The notes below the pieces were generated by a model. That model was given only the letters and a program-made list of their open reading frames with translations. It made no database searches and was not told the origin of the DNA. Shown one piece after another: positions 1-11,612 of a stretch of DNA of 64,000 nt (the stretch's first letter is position 1; every line of letters begins with the position of its first letter). Source of the stretch: Spironucleus salmonicida (Eukaryota; Fornicata; Diplomonadida; Hexamitidae). The DNA is taken from positions 1,248,001-1,312,000 of the forward strand of contig CM035322.1 of NCBI GenBank assembly GCA_000497125.2. Direction: 5' to 3'. A program made the position numbers and the translations under genes.

Positions 1-2
1 GC

Positions 3-686
3 GTGATTTTGTATGGCGCACCAGGAAACGGGAAGACTTTACTTGGAAAAGCTCTTGCAAACTAGGCTGAGTGCAACTTTATTTCTGTAAAAGGTCCAGA
101 ATTACTTAATTAGTATGTTGGTGAATCTGAAAGAGCTGTAAGATAGTTATTTGAAAAAGCAAGGTCAGCCCGACCTGTTATTGTTTTCTTAGATGAATGC
201 GAATGCCTATGTAGATAAAGAGGGTCTGGTTCAAATTCTGAAGTAACTGATCGTGTTGTAAATTAATTTTTAACAGAATTGGATGGTGTTTGTAGCGATC
301 GTGAAGGAGTATTTGTTGTAGCTGCTACGAATAGAGTAGATCTGCTAGATAGGGCTATTATGAGACCTGGGAGACTTGAGAAAGCCATCTATGTGCCGTT
401 ACCAAATTTGTCAGAGCGTGTCGATATATTGCGAAAGCTTATGGGTAAATGTAAAATTTGCAGTGATGTAAATAACGCTGTTTTGGAAAAAATATGTGAA
501 AACATGGAAGGGTTTTCTGGTGCAGATTTACAGGCAGTAGTAAGGGAGGGAGGGCTAAATTGTGTTAGTAGGAATGGTGTTGAGATAAATGCTGAAGATT
601 TTGTAATTGGATCCGGAAAAGTAAGAAGAAGCGTCTCAGATTAAGATTTACACTATTACAAATAATAAGAAAAGTAAATGCAGTGA
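3..686 (+). CDS. NVL/Rix7-like AAA ATPase, 5' end outside window
   Basis: This is the C-terminal ATPase module of a type II AAA protein, 227 codons in the window, ending at TGA 684-686. Walker A (GAPGNGKT) lies at nt 18-41, followed by [23 protein letters not shown]-type sequence. Walker B is VIVFLDECECL, with the hydrolytic Asp-Glu kept but Cys where most family members have Ala or Leu. The second half has AATNR (sensor 1), the arginine finger MRPGR and FSGADLQAVVRE. The [15 protein letters not shown] and FVVAATNR wording is closest to the second AAA domain of NVL/Rix7, which removes assembly factors from pre-60S ribosomes in the nucleolus; CDC48/p97 is the main alternative. Several TAA/TAG codons fall at conserved Gln positions (for example Q after ALAN and in VVNQFLTELDG), which helps fix the genetic code. 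The next gene starts 42 bp downstream on the same strand. Confidence 0.85.
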
Positions 687-728
687 GCTATTATATTATA
701 GATATGATATTTATTCCCTTTCACTAAA

Positions 729-2243
729 ATGTCCATAGACAAACAAGTTTATTAGGCACGTTTTGACAAGCCAGATCACGCATGTAAGTTATTTCCAACT
801 GATCCAACATCTAGAATTATTGCAGAGTAAACTCTTACTGCTATTCCAATGCTCCCATACGCAGAACTTTATGATCTTCATACTGACAAACCAGAAGTAG
901 TAAAATCATCTTTGTATAGAACTTTAAGCGCCCATTTATCTCCAAATTTAGAACTCCATCAAAATTAACTATTCCCAATTCATTAAATATTGCGCTAAAT
1001 AACTGGAAATGATCCGAGCTCACCAGGGTTTCTGGGAGCTATAGCGCGCTAGAAGCTACATTTTAAGTCATTTTTACCATGGTTTTATCCAGAATAGACT
1101 GGCCTAATCTACGACTACCTAAGATAAGTCTAGGAGCATCAGCGACTTCACCAGCTTATCCTTAATAATAATCTAATAAACGATCATTTCTACCACTTTT
1201 TGACTGTTTTAGAACTTGAAGAGTTAGCGTTACGTCTTCCAAATCAGTTAACGTTCCTTACGCTCTTAACTTACATTGAAAAGCTAAATTTCAGTGAATT
1301 TGACCTCGTAGCTAACTTTCCTACCTAAAATCAAGATCTTCTGGCTCATATTTAAGCCTTCTAATTGAATTCCCTCCCAACCAATAAATTAGCTCAACTT
1401 TCACTATATTTTCGAAACCTAGCAATCAATATCCTCCCGAATCACGACCTTTTAATTAACCATAACTTCATTTAAACCTTAAATTCTGTTTAAGCTATTT
1501 ATATTCACTTCGAGCATTTTGTCTCTTCGGAGCAATTTCATTCCTAATTTTCGCTGTTTTAGCAGCAGCTTTTACACTCGAAAAAATAATTTTTCTAACT
1601 TCTTTTGAAGCTTTTCTAGTTATCAAAATTCAAGTAATTTGAGCTCGAAATTTACACTCAAATTTTTGAAGACTCCTACTCGTTTGTAGATTAAAATTTT
1701 GATTCAGCAGCGTTCACTTTCTTCGTTTTTTGTTCAGCTAGATATGTATTTTTGCTTAATCAGAATAATAGAAAATTTTCTTTCGTGTATGACAAGATTT
1801 TAAAGCTTATTAATACTGACAGATAGATTCTGATCGATTTAGAAGCAAATACGAGCGAAATCGACTAAATTTATCGGAATTTGACGAGTTTTAATTAGCA
1901 AGAAATGATGATTTAAACATAGAAAAATCGTTCATAGAAATAATTTATTATGCTTATTAAATAATATTAAATGAAAGGTATAAACTTGATTGACTAAGAG
2001 TCTATAAATCAATTTGAGCAAATAGTTTTCAAATCTAGCGATTAGATTTAAATTGGTTATAGTGGGCTCTTAAGCAGGGTTTAGTAGAGAGTAGATTTGG
2101 ACCGTTTTTCGAACAATATTGATGTTTCAAATTTGAAAAAATTTTATTTCAATTGCAACAGAACTGAAGGCGAAGAATCTGGTAAAGCTGTTAGTATGTT
2201 TAACATGTTACAGGCAATGATTGGTACCAGTTGTTTAGAATGA
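729..2243 (+). CDS. hypothetical protein, 504 aa
   Basis: An open frame from ATG 729 to TGA 2241-2243, read with TAA/TAG as Gln. I do not recognise the family. The protein is rich in Leu, Phe, Asn and Gln and looks helical in its middle (for example LTVLELEELALRLPNQLTFL). There is no signal peptide or clear membrane segment. The C-terminal third is charged and Gln-rich. The start is the first ATG after the preceding TGA, and the frame then stays open for about 500 codons, far longer than chance in this base composition. It follows the AAA gene by 42 bp on the same strand, as is usual in compact diplomonad-type genomes; no functional link is implied. Confidence 0.65.
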
Positions 2244-2734
2244 TTGATTAACTATTAGTTCATGTATATATTTTCTGTTATGCTGGAATGAAAATTAGAT
2301 GCTATATTCAAGTGTTTTTATCTAACATGGAATGATTGATACCTAATGCATTCTATATTTGTAAGTAACTGTTTTTTTTCCTTGTTAGCCTAGAAATATC
2401 AAAATTGAAGACTACGATTATTTGAAATTTTGGAGAAAGAATACAGTATATGCATATTTAATATTCTTAAATTAAATTTTTTGACGTATATTATAATTTA
2501 ATTAAATATTTATTTTACTTGAATGGAATCAATAAGTTTATAAAAGAATATATAAAAACTGAATCTTACTAGCAAATTATATGATTATACAAATTTTTGT
2601 TTAAAATAATGGCATCCTCAAAATCTTAAGATAGAAATTCTTAATTTAGAAATATTATTAAAGTATAATTATATTATCTATACTTTTGTGTAATTCTTAA
2701 TTTTCTTTTTACAATTTTCTTTTATAGATTAATT
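2244..2734. other. intergenic gap, no gene seen
   Basis: About 490 bp of very AT-rich sequence between the hypothetical gene and the cystatin-like gene. I found no convincing ORF, RNA gene or repeat on either strand. Confidence 0.5.
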
Positions 2735-3040
2735 ATGAATACAATAACTACTTCAATTTAGATAATGTTCCTTCTTTTAGCTACTTAAGAATTCACAATA
2801 CCGGGGTCTTTTATTGAATTAAACATTGAGGAAAAACTACCAATATAAGTTTAAGACAAACTAGATGTTTTAATTAGTAAATATGATACATTTGATATTT
2901 TAGCTGTTCACGTTTCAGTGGTTCAAGGTCTATTGTACAAAATCGAAGCTGATATAGAAGGGGAAATAGGGCAAATATTAATGTGGCATAAACTGGATAA
3001 TAATGTTGAATATATCAGCACAAAATGGTTAAATGAGTGA
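2735..3040 (+). CDS. small cystatin-like protein with signal peptide
   Basis: A 101-residue frame from ATG 2735 to TGA 3038-3040. The first ~17 residues (MNTITTSIQIMFLLLATQ) look like a short signal peptide. The mature part contains VSVVQGLLYKIEADI, which resembles the QxVxG inhibitory loop and following beta-strand of cystatins, and the overall length (about 100 residues) is that of a single cystatin domain. Cystatins inhibit papain-type cysteine proteases by tight binding. The conserved early Gly of the family is not obvious beyond PGSF, so the call rests on loop, size and secretion signal. If right, it would be a secreted or vacuolar inhibitor of the organism's own cathepsins. Its 3' end is 9 bp from the convergent ankyrin gene. 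Confidence 0.5.
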
Positions 3041-3049
3041 CACAAGACT

Positions 3050-4378
3050 TCACATCAAATCCCATCCACAATGTCTATCTAATACTCTGCTTTTTACTAA
3101 TTCAAAATCTCCTCCCAAGCTCATTACATCACGCATTGTCGACATTATATTTCTACTAGCTGAAAGTTCGTACAAATCTCCTTTTAAATCACTATCTAGT
3201 GTTTAGAACCCATTTTTCATGAAATTTACCATATTCATGTTATTCTTAACCACGGCCCTTTATATTGCTGAATTTTCAGTCTGAATTTCATCTTGAAGAA
3301 TTTCAACTAGCTCTTCATTATTTAATTATACAGCAAACTTAAGAGCAGTATTTCCTTAATTATCAATTATTTTCATCTCAAATTATTTTAAAAACTTTAC
3401 AGACTCAATTTATGTTTTAATAACAGATTTAATAAGTGCTGAATGACCAAATTTGTCCTAAAACCTAGCTTCTTTTTCACAGAGAATAGGAAGTAATTCA
3501 AGTTTTCCTGTTTAAGCTGCAAACATTAAACTAGTCTAATTGTCAGAATCTTAAAGTGTTATTTCATGTAAGGCTAATTTTGAAACCGTTTCTACTTCTT
3601 ATTATGTAAATTTCTATTTTCTTGTTTATTTGCATAACGTCATGAGAGCAGTTTAATTAAATTTATTTCGTAATTTAGCATATTTCTAAAATAAAATCTC
3701 TGTGTTAAGAATATGACCATTTTAGTAGCATTCATCCAAAATTGAATGGTTTGGATTAAATTTTGTATAAGAATATGTTTATGCTATAATTTCTACATTA
3801 CTAGTTTAAATAGCATAAATAAATGGATGTTTTTAGTATTCATCTAATGTATCGCCTAATTATACTCCTAAAACATCAATAAAATCTACTTTTCTATCAA
3901 TAATAGCTTTAGTATATGCAGTTTAACCGTAGACATTAACGTATGTTTCTCTACTTCTACAAAACTAAATTAAAATTTTAGCTGCTTCTGGGGCATTACA
4001 GTCTAGTGCATAAAATATTGGAAGAACCTAATAAGATTGTATAGAATACTCGTAAGCTGCTAAGATATTGACTGCTTGATAATTTTTTAGCATAATTGCG
4101 TGGTATAATGCAGTTTCTGTTCTAATTGATTATACACCCGCTTCATATGGCAATAAAAATCTTACTATATGCAATTAATTATTTTATACTGCAACCTATA
4201 ATGCAGTTTACCCAACTTAGTTAAACTATCTGCTACAGTGTTGTGCTAGATTTTAAATAATATCTAAATGGCCAATTTGGGCTGCATCAAACCACTTTTT
4301 TACACGCGCATCTTTATTATTTGTAGAGAATGTAGAGGCTGTCATAGCATCAAAATCATCTAACTAAAGATCTTGCAT
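3050..4378 (-). CDS. ankyrin-repeat protein, 442 aa
   Basis: Read on the minus strand from ATG at 4378 to TGA at 3052-3050. The protein has many degenerate ankyrin repeats of about 33 residues. Recognisable pieces include WFDAAQIGHLDIIQNLAQH, QVGQTALQVAVQNNQLHIVRFLL, QTALMTLCK, QTSLMFAAQTGKLELLPILCE, FGHSALIKSVIK and QGNTALKFAVQLNNEELVEIL. No other domain is visible, so this is probably an all-ankyrin scaffold or binding protein; such proteins are abundant in diplomonads. The partner cannot be inferred. It lies between the convergent cystatin-like gene and the transporter gene, whose stop is 47 bp upstream of this start on the same strand. Confidence 0.85.
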
Positions 4379-4425
4379 TTTTAGGTACAAAGAGGAAGCT
4401 TATATATGATATATTATATAATCAT

Positions 4426-5703
4426 TCATTACAAACTAAGATAATAAGAAACACCAATTCCAATCCAGCCAGAAATCGAGCATCCAGATGAGAAAGTCGC
4501 AGTCATAATATTACTTATTTTATGTTTTTCTTTCACTTGAACAGCTAGATCTTGAGCTCTTATAAAAAGTAGTGGTAATGCTAAACCTCCACTGAATCCG
4601 AATAATATTACTAATGCAACCGAGATATAGTCATTATGAATTACAGGATACTAATTAATTCGAGGTAAATTAATCAAAAAGAATAATGGTATAAAAAGCA
4701 ACCTTACACAGACAAATATTATTATTTGAGTAAATTACAAAGCATTTTATACAATTCTAATTTTTGCGACTAATCTGCCAAAAAAATCAGAAAATAGAAA
4801 CCCTGACATGATAAATAAACTATACCATGGGTCTATCATTGGCTTTTATGCATTCATATTAGAAATGCAAGGAATTGCTGTAGTTATAGCTGGAAAAATT
4901 AAATAAGTAATGAACTGGTTACCAAACATGAAAATAGCCAATATTTTCGATCTAGAACTTAATTTTTATGGTATTTTCTCCACTGACGTCGCAGATGAAC
5001 TTAAAAAAGAGTCAATCATTCCACCATCATCATGTTCAACAAAACTTACAGTCCCACTTTATGACTATTCTAGTGTTTCAAGTTCATGACTATCGATTGT
5101 TTAGGTTGTGAAGGTATATTTTTTAATTAACTGTTAGAGTATAAAAAAGCTACAGCAAACATAAATTCCAGCAAATATGAAATAAACTAAGCTTTAAATG
5201 AAAAGCTACTCTTCATATGATTTATCACTTAATAGTGTACTAGTATAGGCAAAAATAATCTTAAGAATCTAAACAGTAACCTCTGATAATCCTGTTCCTA
5301 ACGATAGCGCCTAATTATATTTTTTGTCGACCCTACTAGCTACTGAACCAAATGCAGTAAATAAAAACCCTGCCGCAATTCCAAGCAAACAAATAGGTAT
5401 GAATGATAATATATACCGAGCCGTCCAATTAGTAATAAAAATAAAACTAGGCAGTATGACTATACTAAAAATATTTATCAATAATCCAAGTTTTATTAAA
5501 AATACAGGCGATTTTCTCTTTTAAATTGGATTTGCTAGAAATACGGCTATAGTTTCGAAAGTATTTAAAAGAGCAGCTGATATCGAGGTAAATACTATAT
5601 CATAGAAATAAGACCAATAATCATTTGATGCTAATACGGCAAAGAACGTTATATATGCTGTAAAACCAAGAGTTACGAAAAGTGTGTAATTCTTATCGCC
5701 CAT
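4426..5703 (-). CDS. equilibrative nucleoside transporter-like (SLC29) protein
   Basis: A 425-residue polytopic membrane protein (ATG at 5703, TGA at 4428-4426). There are roughly ten to eleven hydrophobic segments, split by a hydrophilic central loop (residues about 200-250) with acidic and Ser-rich sequence. This is the usual ENT layout of about six plus five helices. The C-terminal half has FLFSDFFGRLVAKI, similar to the ENT motif FNxxDxxGR, and GFSGGLALPLLF near the end, as in ENT helix 10. ENT proteins carry nucleosides or nucleobases down or with a proton gradient at the plasma membrane; purine salvage is essential in diplomonads. A generic MFS carrier is the alternative. The 5' 60 codons lack TAR; the rest has many. 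Confidence 0.7.
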
Positions 5704-5788
5704 TTCAAATGAGTATAATTATACTATATTATAAATAATATCTGAATTTATAATAAAAATATATAGTACATTATTACATATAATATAT

Positions 5789-8700
5789 TCAATCTGTAAT
5801 GCTAATATCGATATCTTTTAACATTTTAAGAATACTTTCGCGTGTCACATTAAGTCTTATACTAAGACTTTCCTACTCGCTACTATTAAGCTTTGTAAAT
5901 TTCTTAATTATATCTCCATCAACTGAATCAACACCATTTGTAATAAATAGATTTTAAGACAATTGTTCATACGCTTAAGAAATTTCATTTTACAAAAACT
6001 ATAAAAATAATCCGTTTTTAAGTACTATTACTATAATTCCCCCCGTATCAGTACCTAAAATAACTCTATCTTTAAATGATTTAATAGTAGATGCGTTTTG
6101 AGCCAACTACAATGTTGCAATTTATACCCCATCATTTGAAATATATTTTACAATATTGGTATGGTCTATTATAATACATCCATTATGGAATGGTGTAATT
6201 AATTTCAAATCAGAGTGGTTAATAAATTCCTAATATTCCAATAAATCTAAATTAGCAATCATTAACATTCCAGACTTAATAAAATAAATTCTATCAGATA
6301 TTATTATATTCTCAATTGTTGATTCTGTAAAAGATAGTTAAGCAGTTTTAGTAAAATATAGGGCTAAATTTGATGTACCAACTTTAACGGTTTCTTAATC
6401 AGCTGATGGTGTTGTAGATAAGGTATAACGAATAAGATCGGATCCAATAGCACAATATAAAAAATTTTAATATATACTAATTGATAAACAAGGAGTGTCG
6501 GAGTCGAATTTAAAAATTCCAACTTTTATAACTGTCTTGTTAGGCTGAATTACTGTAACATCAATTTATGGTTCATGCTTAGTTATTTACATTTATTAAT
6601 GCAAGAAATGTTAATGTATATCTAGCACAGAGTATCTAGCAAATAAGAAATAAGTAATTCCGCCAATATTAGCAAACTCCATATTAACACAAACCGATGA
6701 GTCTAAAATTAATTTATGTAGTTCATTTCTAGAGTTTTAATCAAAAATTCTTAGCTACATTTTACCTAAATACTATTCAGATAAAACTACAAGGCAATTA
6801 TGTTATTAATATCTTTTTATTTTTATTGTAGAACGCTTAATAAGTGACCTTTATGTTGCATATGAAGGATTTACATTAATTTTACATATGTTTAAGTAAT
6901 AATTATGATTACAATCATCATCATCTGAATACATAACTTAATAAACTGGTGTTTCTTTATTATTTATTAACATTTGATCTGTAATAATAACCACCATATA
7001 TTTTAAAAATAATTTTTAGCTTGTTTATCCTATCTATGGATAATTAATGATAGAATGCCTACTACTTAAAAAGCATTGGTCATCATTACAGTAAATACCA
7101 ACGTCATCTAAAATCTATTCAGGCAAAAAACAAATTTTTGGTATTATTGTTAACGGCTAAGTAAGTAATGGAACAAAATGTATATCATTATTCAATACAT
7201 CTATAAAATATAATGAAGATTCAGATTTCAAGAACAACTACTTTTCTTAGGTATAAATATAGCATTTAGAAGATCGCATTGAAATAGTTTCCATAGTTTC
7301 CATTTTAATGTTAAACTGATCTTATACGATTTCAATGTCAAATTTTATTACAAATTAGTTAGAAGAAAATAATAAGTAATGATGTTGCTATATTTACAAA
7401 TAACCTACGCTATCAAATTCTATATCAAATTTATAAATTTTTTAAAGATTAAGTATTTGACCAGTTTTAAGTAAAATTGCTAGCTAATTTCTCTCCAAAA
7501 ATGCGAAAACGTAATGATGTTATTAAAGTTAGATACTTTATATTGCTATAATGATAAAATCTAATTTGATTATCTATATTATTTAAAGCTTGTTAACCAC
7601 ATCAAATATTGAAATTTCATTTTTATTTATTAAATATATATCATTTTATACTTAAATTGCTTTTTAAGCTGTAATAAGATATGAGTTTTTATCAACAAAC
7701 AACTACTAAGTAGTTACTAAAACTATTTTATTAAATATAGAGCCTACAAATATTGATGGTTATTTAATAGCATAACTTAACTCATGAAATTCTGGAACCT
7801 TAAAAAGCTAGCATACATCATCAATTTATTTATGATATTAGTATAGAATATTGCCTGTCTTACTTTAAATGTTTATAAATATTTACTTATTATAAACAAA
7901 GGAGTGGATTGTATCTTTTTTGAACACTTCCTCTATTTTAAGTTAATTAAGGGATTTTAATGAGTATCCAAATCTAAGATTTATAATACTTCCATCTCTT
8001 CCATGTGAAGTGCAAAGAAACATTCTACCATCAGAACAAATGCAAAAATCTTATATAGCACCTAAAACTGTTTGAAATCTATCATTAAATCTTTAAAGAG
8101 TTGGAGATTTTGTGCCTAATAATTCTAATATACAAGTATCTATAGACTAACTCCCTAAATAAACTAAAACTCTATGTTACTTCTGGTTATACCACGGAAT
8201 CAGCGTTAATGATGTGGAAGTAGGAAGTCTGACTAGTCCATTTTGTATTACTGGCCATTCTAATGTTTAAGCTGTCAAAACAGGTTTTTCAAGATTAAAA
8301 TCAATGTCAATATGAACTAACGAACCGTCATCAAAAGTAGAAATAAAATAAAAATGTCTACCCTACTTTGGATAGCTTATTTGACGTAAAGTTAACGGAC
8401 GTGATAAAGCATTCAATGTTCTAAATTTTTAAGGTTATTTAGATAAATGGCCTATTAGTAATGCCTCAGATTATCTAATGTTATAATATACTATTATTCT
8501 ATCAAATGCTATTGTAATTATAGGAAATAAAATCCAATTTTAAGGTCTGACCTTTGAAAAAAAATCAATCTGGTTTATTGGTTTTGTCAATGAATAATCT
8601 GATAAATTCTAAACTGTAAAAGGCCCTTCATCAATATAAATTCCTTCGTTTATATAGTTTACTCCAGGTTCAAATTTATTTATAAGACTACATGGCAGGA

Positions 8701-9397
8701 TCTCATAAGTATAAAATCTATTATTATATTACTGGTGGATTAATAAAATAGGATTCATATAAAATCCATCTACTTATCTATCTAATGGTTCACTAAAACT
8801 GACTTACGTTATTAGTCCATTTGTCTGTTTCTTAAAGTTTCCAAAACCTAAATTTATGTTAATACTTCCTTTTGAGAATTCAAAACAAACAAAAAACAGT
8901 TAATTTTGAATATTATTACTTTCTTAAAGTGTGAAACAAACTAACTATACATTCTAGCTTATTTAACATTAATCGATATACGGAGATGCTTTTTTTTGAA
9001 ATGGAATTTAAACTCTTTTGTCTTAAGCAAGAATTACCATTAACTCAAAATTTTTAATTATTTAATAATTACAATTTTCTGAAGTACCTGTAAACTATAT
9101 TAAGAACAGTTCATAATACGATGTTATAATTAAAAGTAGGTCATTTTTTGAGTATGTATTACCCCCCTTTAACACTTAAATCTAGTCTATTGATTTGTTT
9201 AAGTATATTGTTTTGCTCAAAATGAGTTCATTGCCACCATCAAAATTATATATTTCAACCGACATTTACTTAGCAGATGCCAGTTAAGGCTTATCAAGAT
9301 TAGAGTCATCAAAAAAATATCCTATCTATGATTACATGATTGATCCGCCTTCTATTATTGTCTAAGCATATAGTTGTAATTTTTCACTTTCTGTCAT
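5789..9397 (-). CDS. SF3B3/DDB1/CPSF-A family protein
   Basis: A 1202-residue frame from ATG at 9397 to TGA at 5791-5789; both ends lie in the same reading frame. The sequence is almost all beta, as expected for a triple beta-propeller. The C-terminus is diagnostic: VDGDIIKKFTKLNSSEQ followed by TRESILKMLKDI matches the last helices of SF3B3/RSE1 (VIDGDLCEQF... and ...KKLEDI) better than those of DDB1. Length (SF3B3 about 1217, DDB1 about 1140) also favours SF3B3, a subunit of the U2 snRNP SF3b complex that holds the branch-site region. DDB1 (ubiquitin ligase adaptor) and CPSF160 (mRNA 3' processing) stay possible. If SF3B3, it shows that a spliceosome is kept although I see no convincing introns here. 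Very rich in TAR codons and Gln. Confidence 0.65.
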
Positions 9398-9492
9398 TAT
9401 TATAATATTAAATAATATATATAATATAACTAATATATATTTATATATTATTTATTATTATATATAAATTATTCTAATAAGAAAGTTTCCAG

Positions 9493-10146
9493 ATGTCCTT
9501 CAATTCTCGTGATATTTATAAAAAGACTTACTTTGGTACAAATTAACAATCGTAAAATAAGATCTTTAAGCAAGAACTTAGCTTGGATGCAATGATGTAA
9601 ATTTAAAATTAAGTTGATACTTCAAAGTTTGGAAATTAGAAACTTATTATAGCAGTTCTGAAACAAGAATAAGATGTAGAAAATAAAATGAAAAGAGGTC
9701 AATTTGTGTTGTAAAATTAGAATAAATCAGTGGCAATGTAGTCAAAAGCGATATTGTTGCAAGATCTTGGTGCAAAGAAAAGTGTTGATTAATTAAACAT
9801 GATTTAGGACAATATTTCATACCTTGAGAGCTCAGACAGTCATCTTGATTCGATTAACATACCACCAAAATTAGAAATTCAAATTAATACATTGAAAATT
9901 TTAGGAGGTAGTGTTAAAACGAGATAATCTGAGAAAACATTTATCTAAAAAATGGTCATATAAGAGGCAACATCCCCATCAACACGGATTTAATATAAAC
10001 CATTTGTTGCTACACATAAATAAACTAGGAATCAAACATATACATCAGCAAATAATAAAGTTCCATTAAAATTTTTAGAGGATAAACTTGATCCGACTAA
10101 AATTTCAAAAAGGGCTGTGTAACTTTATAAAGATATTTTCAAGTGA
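9493..10146 (+). CDS. hypothetical basic protein, 217 aa
   Basis: Open from ATG 9493 to TGA 10144-10146. The protein starts MSFNSRDIYKKTYFGTNQQ, is hydrophilic, rich in Lys, Gln, Ser and Asp, and has no membrane segment; it is probably partly disordered. No family recognised. It is divergent from the SF3B3-like gene (95 bp between the starts, a very AT-rich shared promoter region). Its last 42 bp overlap the 3' end of the convergent gene at 10105-10875. Confidence 0.6.
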
Positions 10147-10875
10147 TTTTAGTTATTATATATAATCATATGTATTTTTTAATTTTCTGTAATTTAATGG
10201 ATTTTGATTCTCATCCCTGGCTGAAACTAATTTAACTTAATGATCAGTAACTTTTAAAGAGAGGTTTTCCTTAACATGCTTTTATGAAATTTAACAATCT
10301 AGACTCACTATAGATAGCAATTCTTTATGCTCCATAATCTGTTGCAATTTTGTATCCACTATTTCTATACCAAACTTAAATAACATATGATCCTTTATAG
10401 TTTGCTTATATTCATAAAAAATATGATCTGTACCATATTTTCTATGCATCCTTTAAAAAACTAAAAGATAATAAAACAGTTCTTATGTAAGCTGTTTTGG
10501 ATAAGGATAACCAATCAGTTATGGTACTATTATAATATGAAATATATGTTGTTAATTAATCTTAAGAAACTGCTCTTATTCTAGCTTTAAAGTATCGTAA
10601 TTTGGATATTATTTAGTTTTTATAAATTGAATAAGGCTTAGGTGCATGGACTCCCGAATTAGATTATTAGTTTAAACTTATTTTATAATCATCTAGGCAT
10701 TAGACACAACCATACTAAATTTAATTATAACCTTAACGATAAACAACGGATATTATCGCTAATTATTAATAATTTTAGCTGAGTAAAAACCCTAGTCAAG
10801 TATCATATATAAATCAAGAGTATACTCATCCCCCTTAAAATAAAACTATAAATACAAGTCCTATTTAATAGTCAT
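10105..10875 (-). CDS. hypothetical protein, 256 aa
   Basis: Minus-strand frame from ATG at 10875 to TGA at 10107-10105. Family not recognised. The protein has an early beta-rich stretch (FYFKGDEYTLDLYMIL, LFIVKVIIKFSMVV) and then helices rich in Gln, Lys and Leu, without a signal peptide. The frame contains many TAA/TAG codons and no TGA over 256 codons. Its C-terminal 14 codons overlap the end of the plus-strand gene 9493-10146, a convergent 42-bp overlap. The next gene on the other side starts about 50 bp away in the divergent direction. Confidence 0.55.
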
Positions 10876-10928
10876 AATAAGATAACCAAAAAGTAAAACA
10901 CGTTCAAATTAATATTAGCAAGAGTTAA

Positions 10929-11189
10929 GTGAAAGACTTAATTTACGAGAAGAAGGAAACTGAACAATCTGATAGCATTGAAAGCATTGACGAACTAAGT
11001 ATTGTTGATTAGTTACATAAGGAGAATAGAGCTTTAAGAAAAGAAAACTCCAAATTAAAAAAAAGAATATACTAGTTGGAAAACGAATCAAAAAGGTAAG
11101 TAGATATATCAGAAATTGCAAATAAAGAACCAGAAATTCCTATTTGTTTGTCGAAATCTGGAATGAACAGTTCTAAGAAACTATAGTGA
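10929..11189 (+). CDS. coiled-coil ORF without an ATG start
   Basis: A frame ending at TGA 11187-11189 encodes about 86 residues with a clear coiled coil (LHKENRALRKENSKLKKRIY, then QLENES), resembling a leucine-zipper segment. No ATG precedes it in frame: the first in-frame candidate is GTG at 10929, and no ATG in any frame is found in the preceding 100 bp. It may use a non-ATG start, have an upstream exon joined by splicing, or be a broken gene. A GTAAGT string at about 11097 looks like a splice donor, but the frame stays open through it. It sits between the divergent gene 10105-10875 and the tRNA gene. Confidence 0.4.
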
Positions 11190-11249
11190 ATGAATATTTA
11201 AAAACAACCTAAGAATAATTAATTAAGGACTATTAAAATTATTTAAAAT

Positions 11250-11331
11250 CGTCACCTATGGGATTTGAACCCATGCGTACATAATACAATTGATTTCGAG
11301 TCAATCGCCTTAACCTCTCGGCCAAAGTGAC
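11250..11331 (-). tRNA. tRNA-Ser(CGA): tRNA-Ser (anticodon CGA)
   Basis: On the minus strand the 82-nt sequence folds as a type II tRNA. The acceptor GTCACTT pairs with AGGTGAC, the D arm is GGCCGAGAGGTTAAGGC, and the anticodon stem-loop TTGACTCGAAATCAA carries CGA. There is a variable arm and a T arm with GGTTCAAATCC. The discriminator is G, as expected for serine. It would read UCG codons. No CCA is encoded and no intron is present. Confidence 0.93.
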
Positions 11332-11612
11332 TGAGTAATATTCAATTTATATTATAAGATAGATATTATACCAAAATATATCCAACAGAAATAACGGTGG
11401 TACGAATATTTAATATTGTAATAAAACTAAAATATATACGTTATCCATATTTAATAAGTATTTATGCACTATTCTGTTAAAAGTTCGTACAACAATTGTA
11501 TATTATATAATAATGAAAAGTTTAATAAAAGTAGTATTACATAACCAAGTGAATATAATTTATTCACCTTAAGTAACTAAAAAGCATTAAAACTAAAGAT
11601 GACTGGAAACTT
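11332..11612. other. intergenic gap after the tRNA gene
   Basis: About 280 bp of AT-rich sequence between the tRNA gene and the stop of the large minus-strand gene. I see no gene here. Confidence 0.4.

Noticed and set aside
11090-11105. GTAAGT string as a splice donor
   Set aside because: The coding frame remains open and coiled-coil-like on both sides, and no matching acceptor with a branch site was found.
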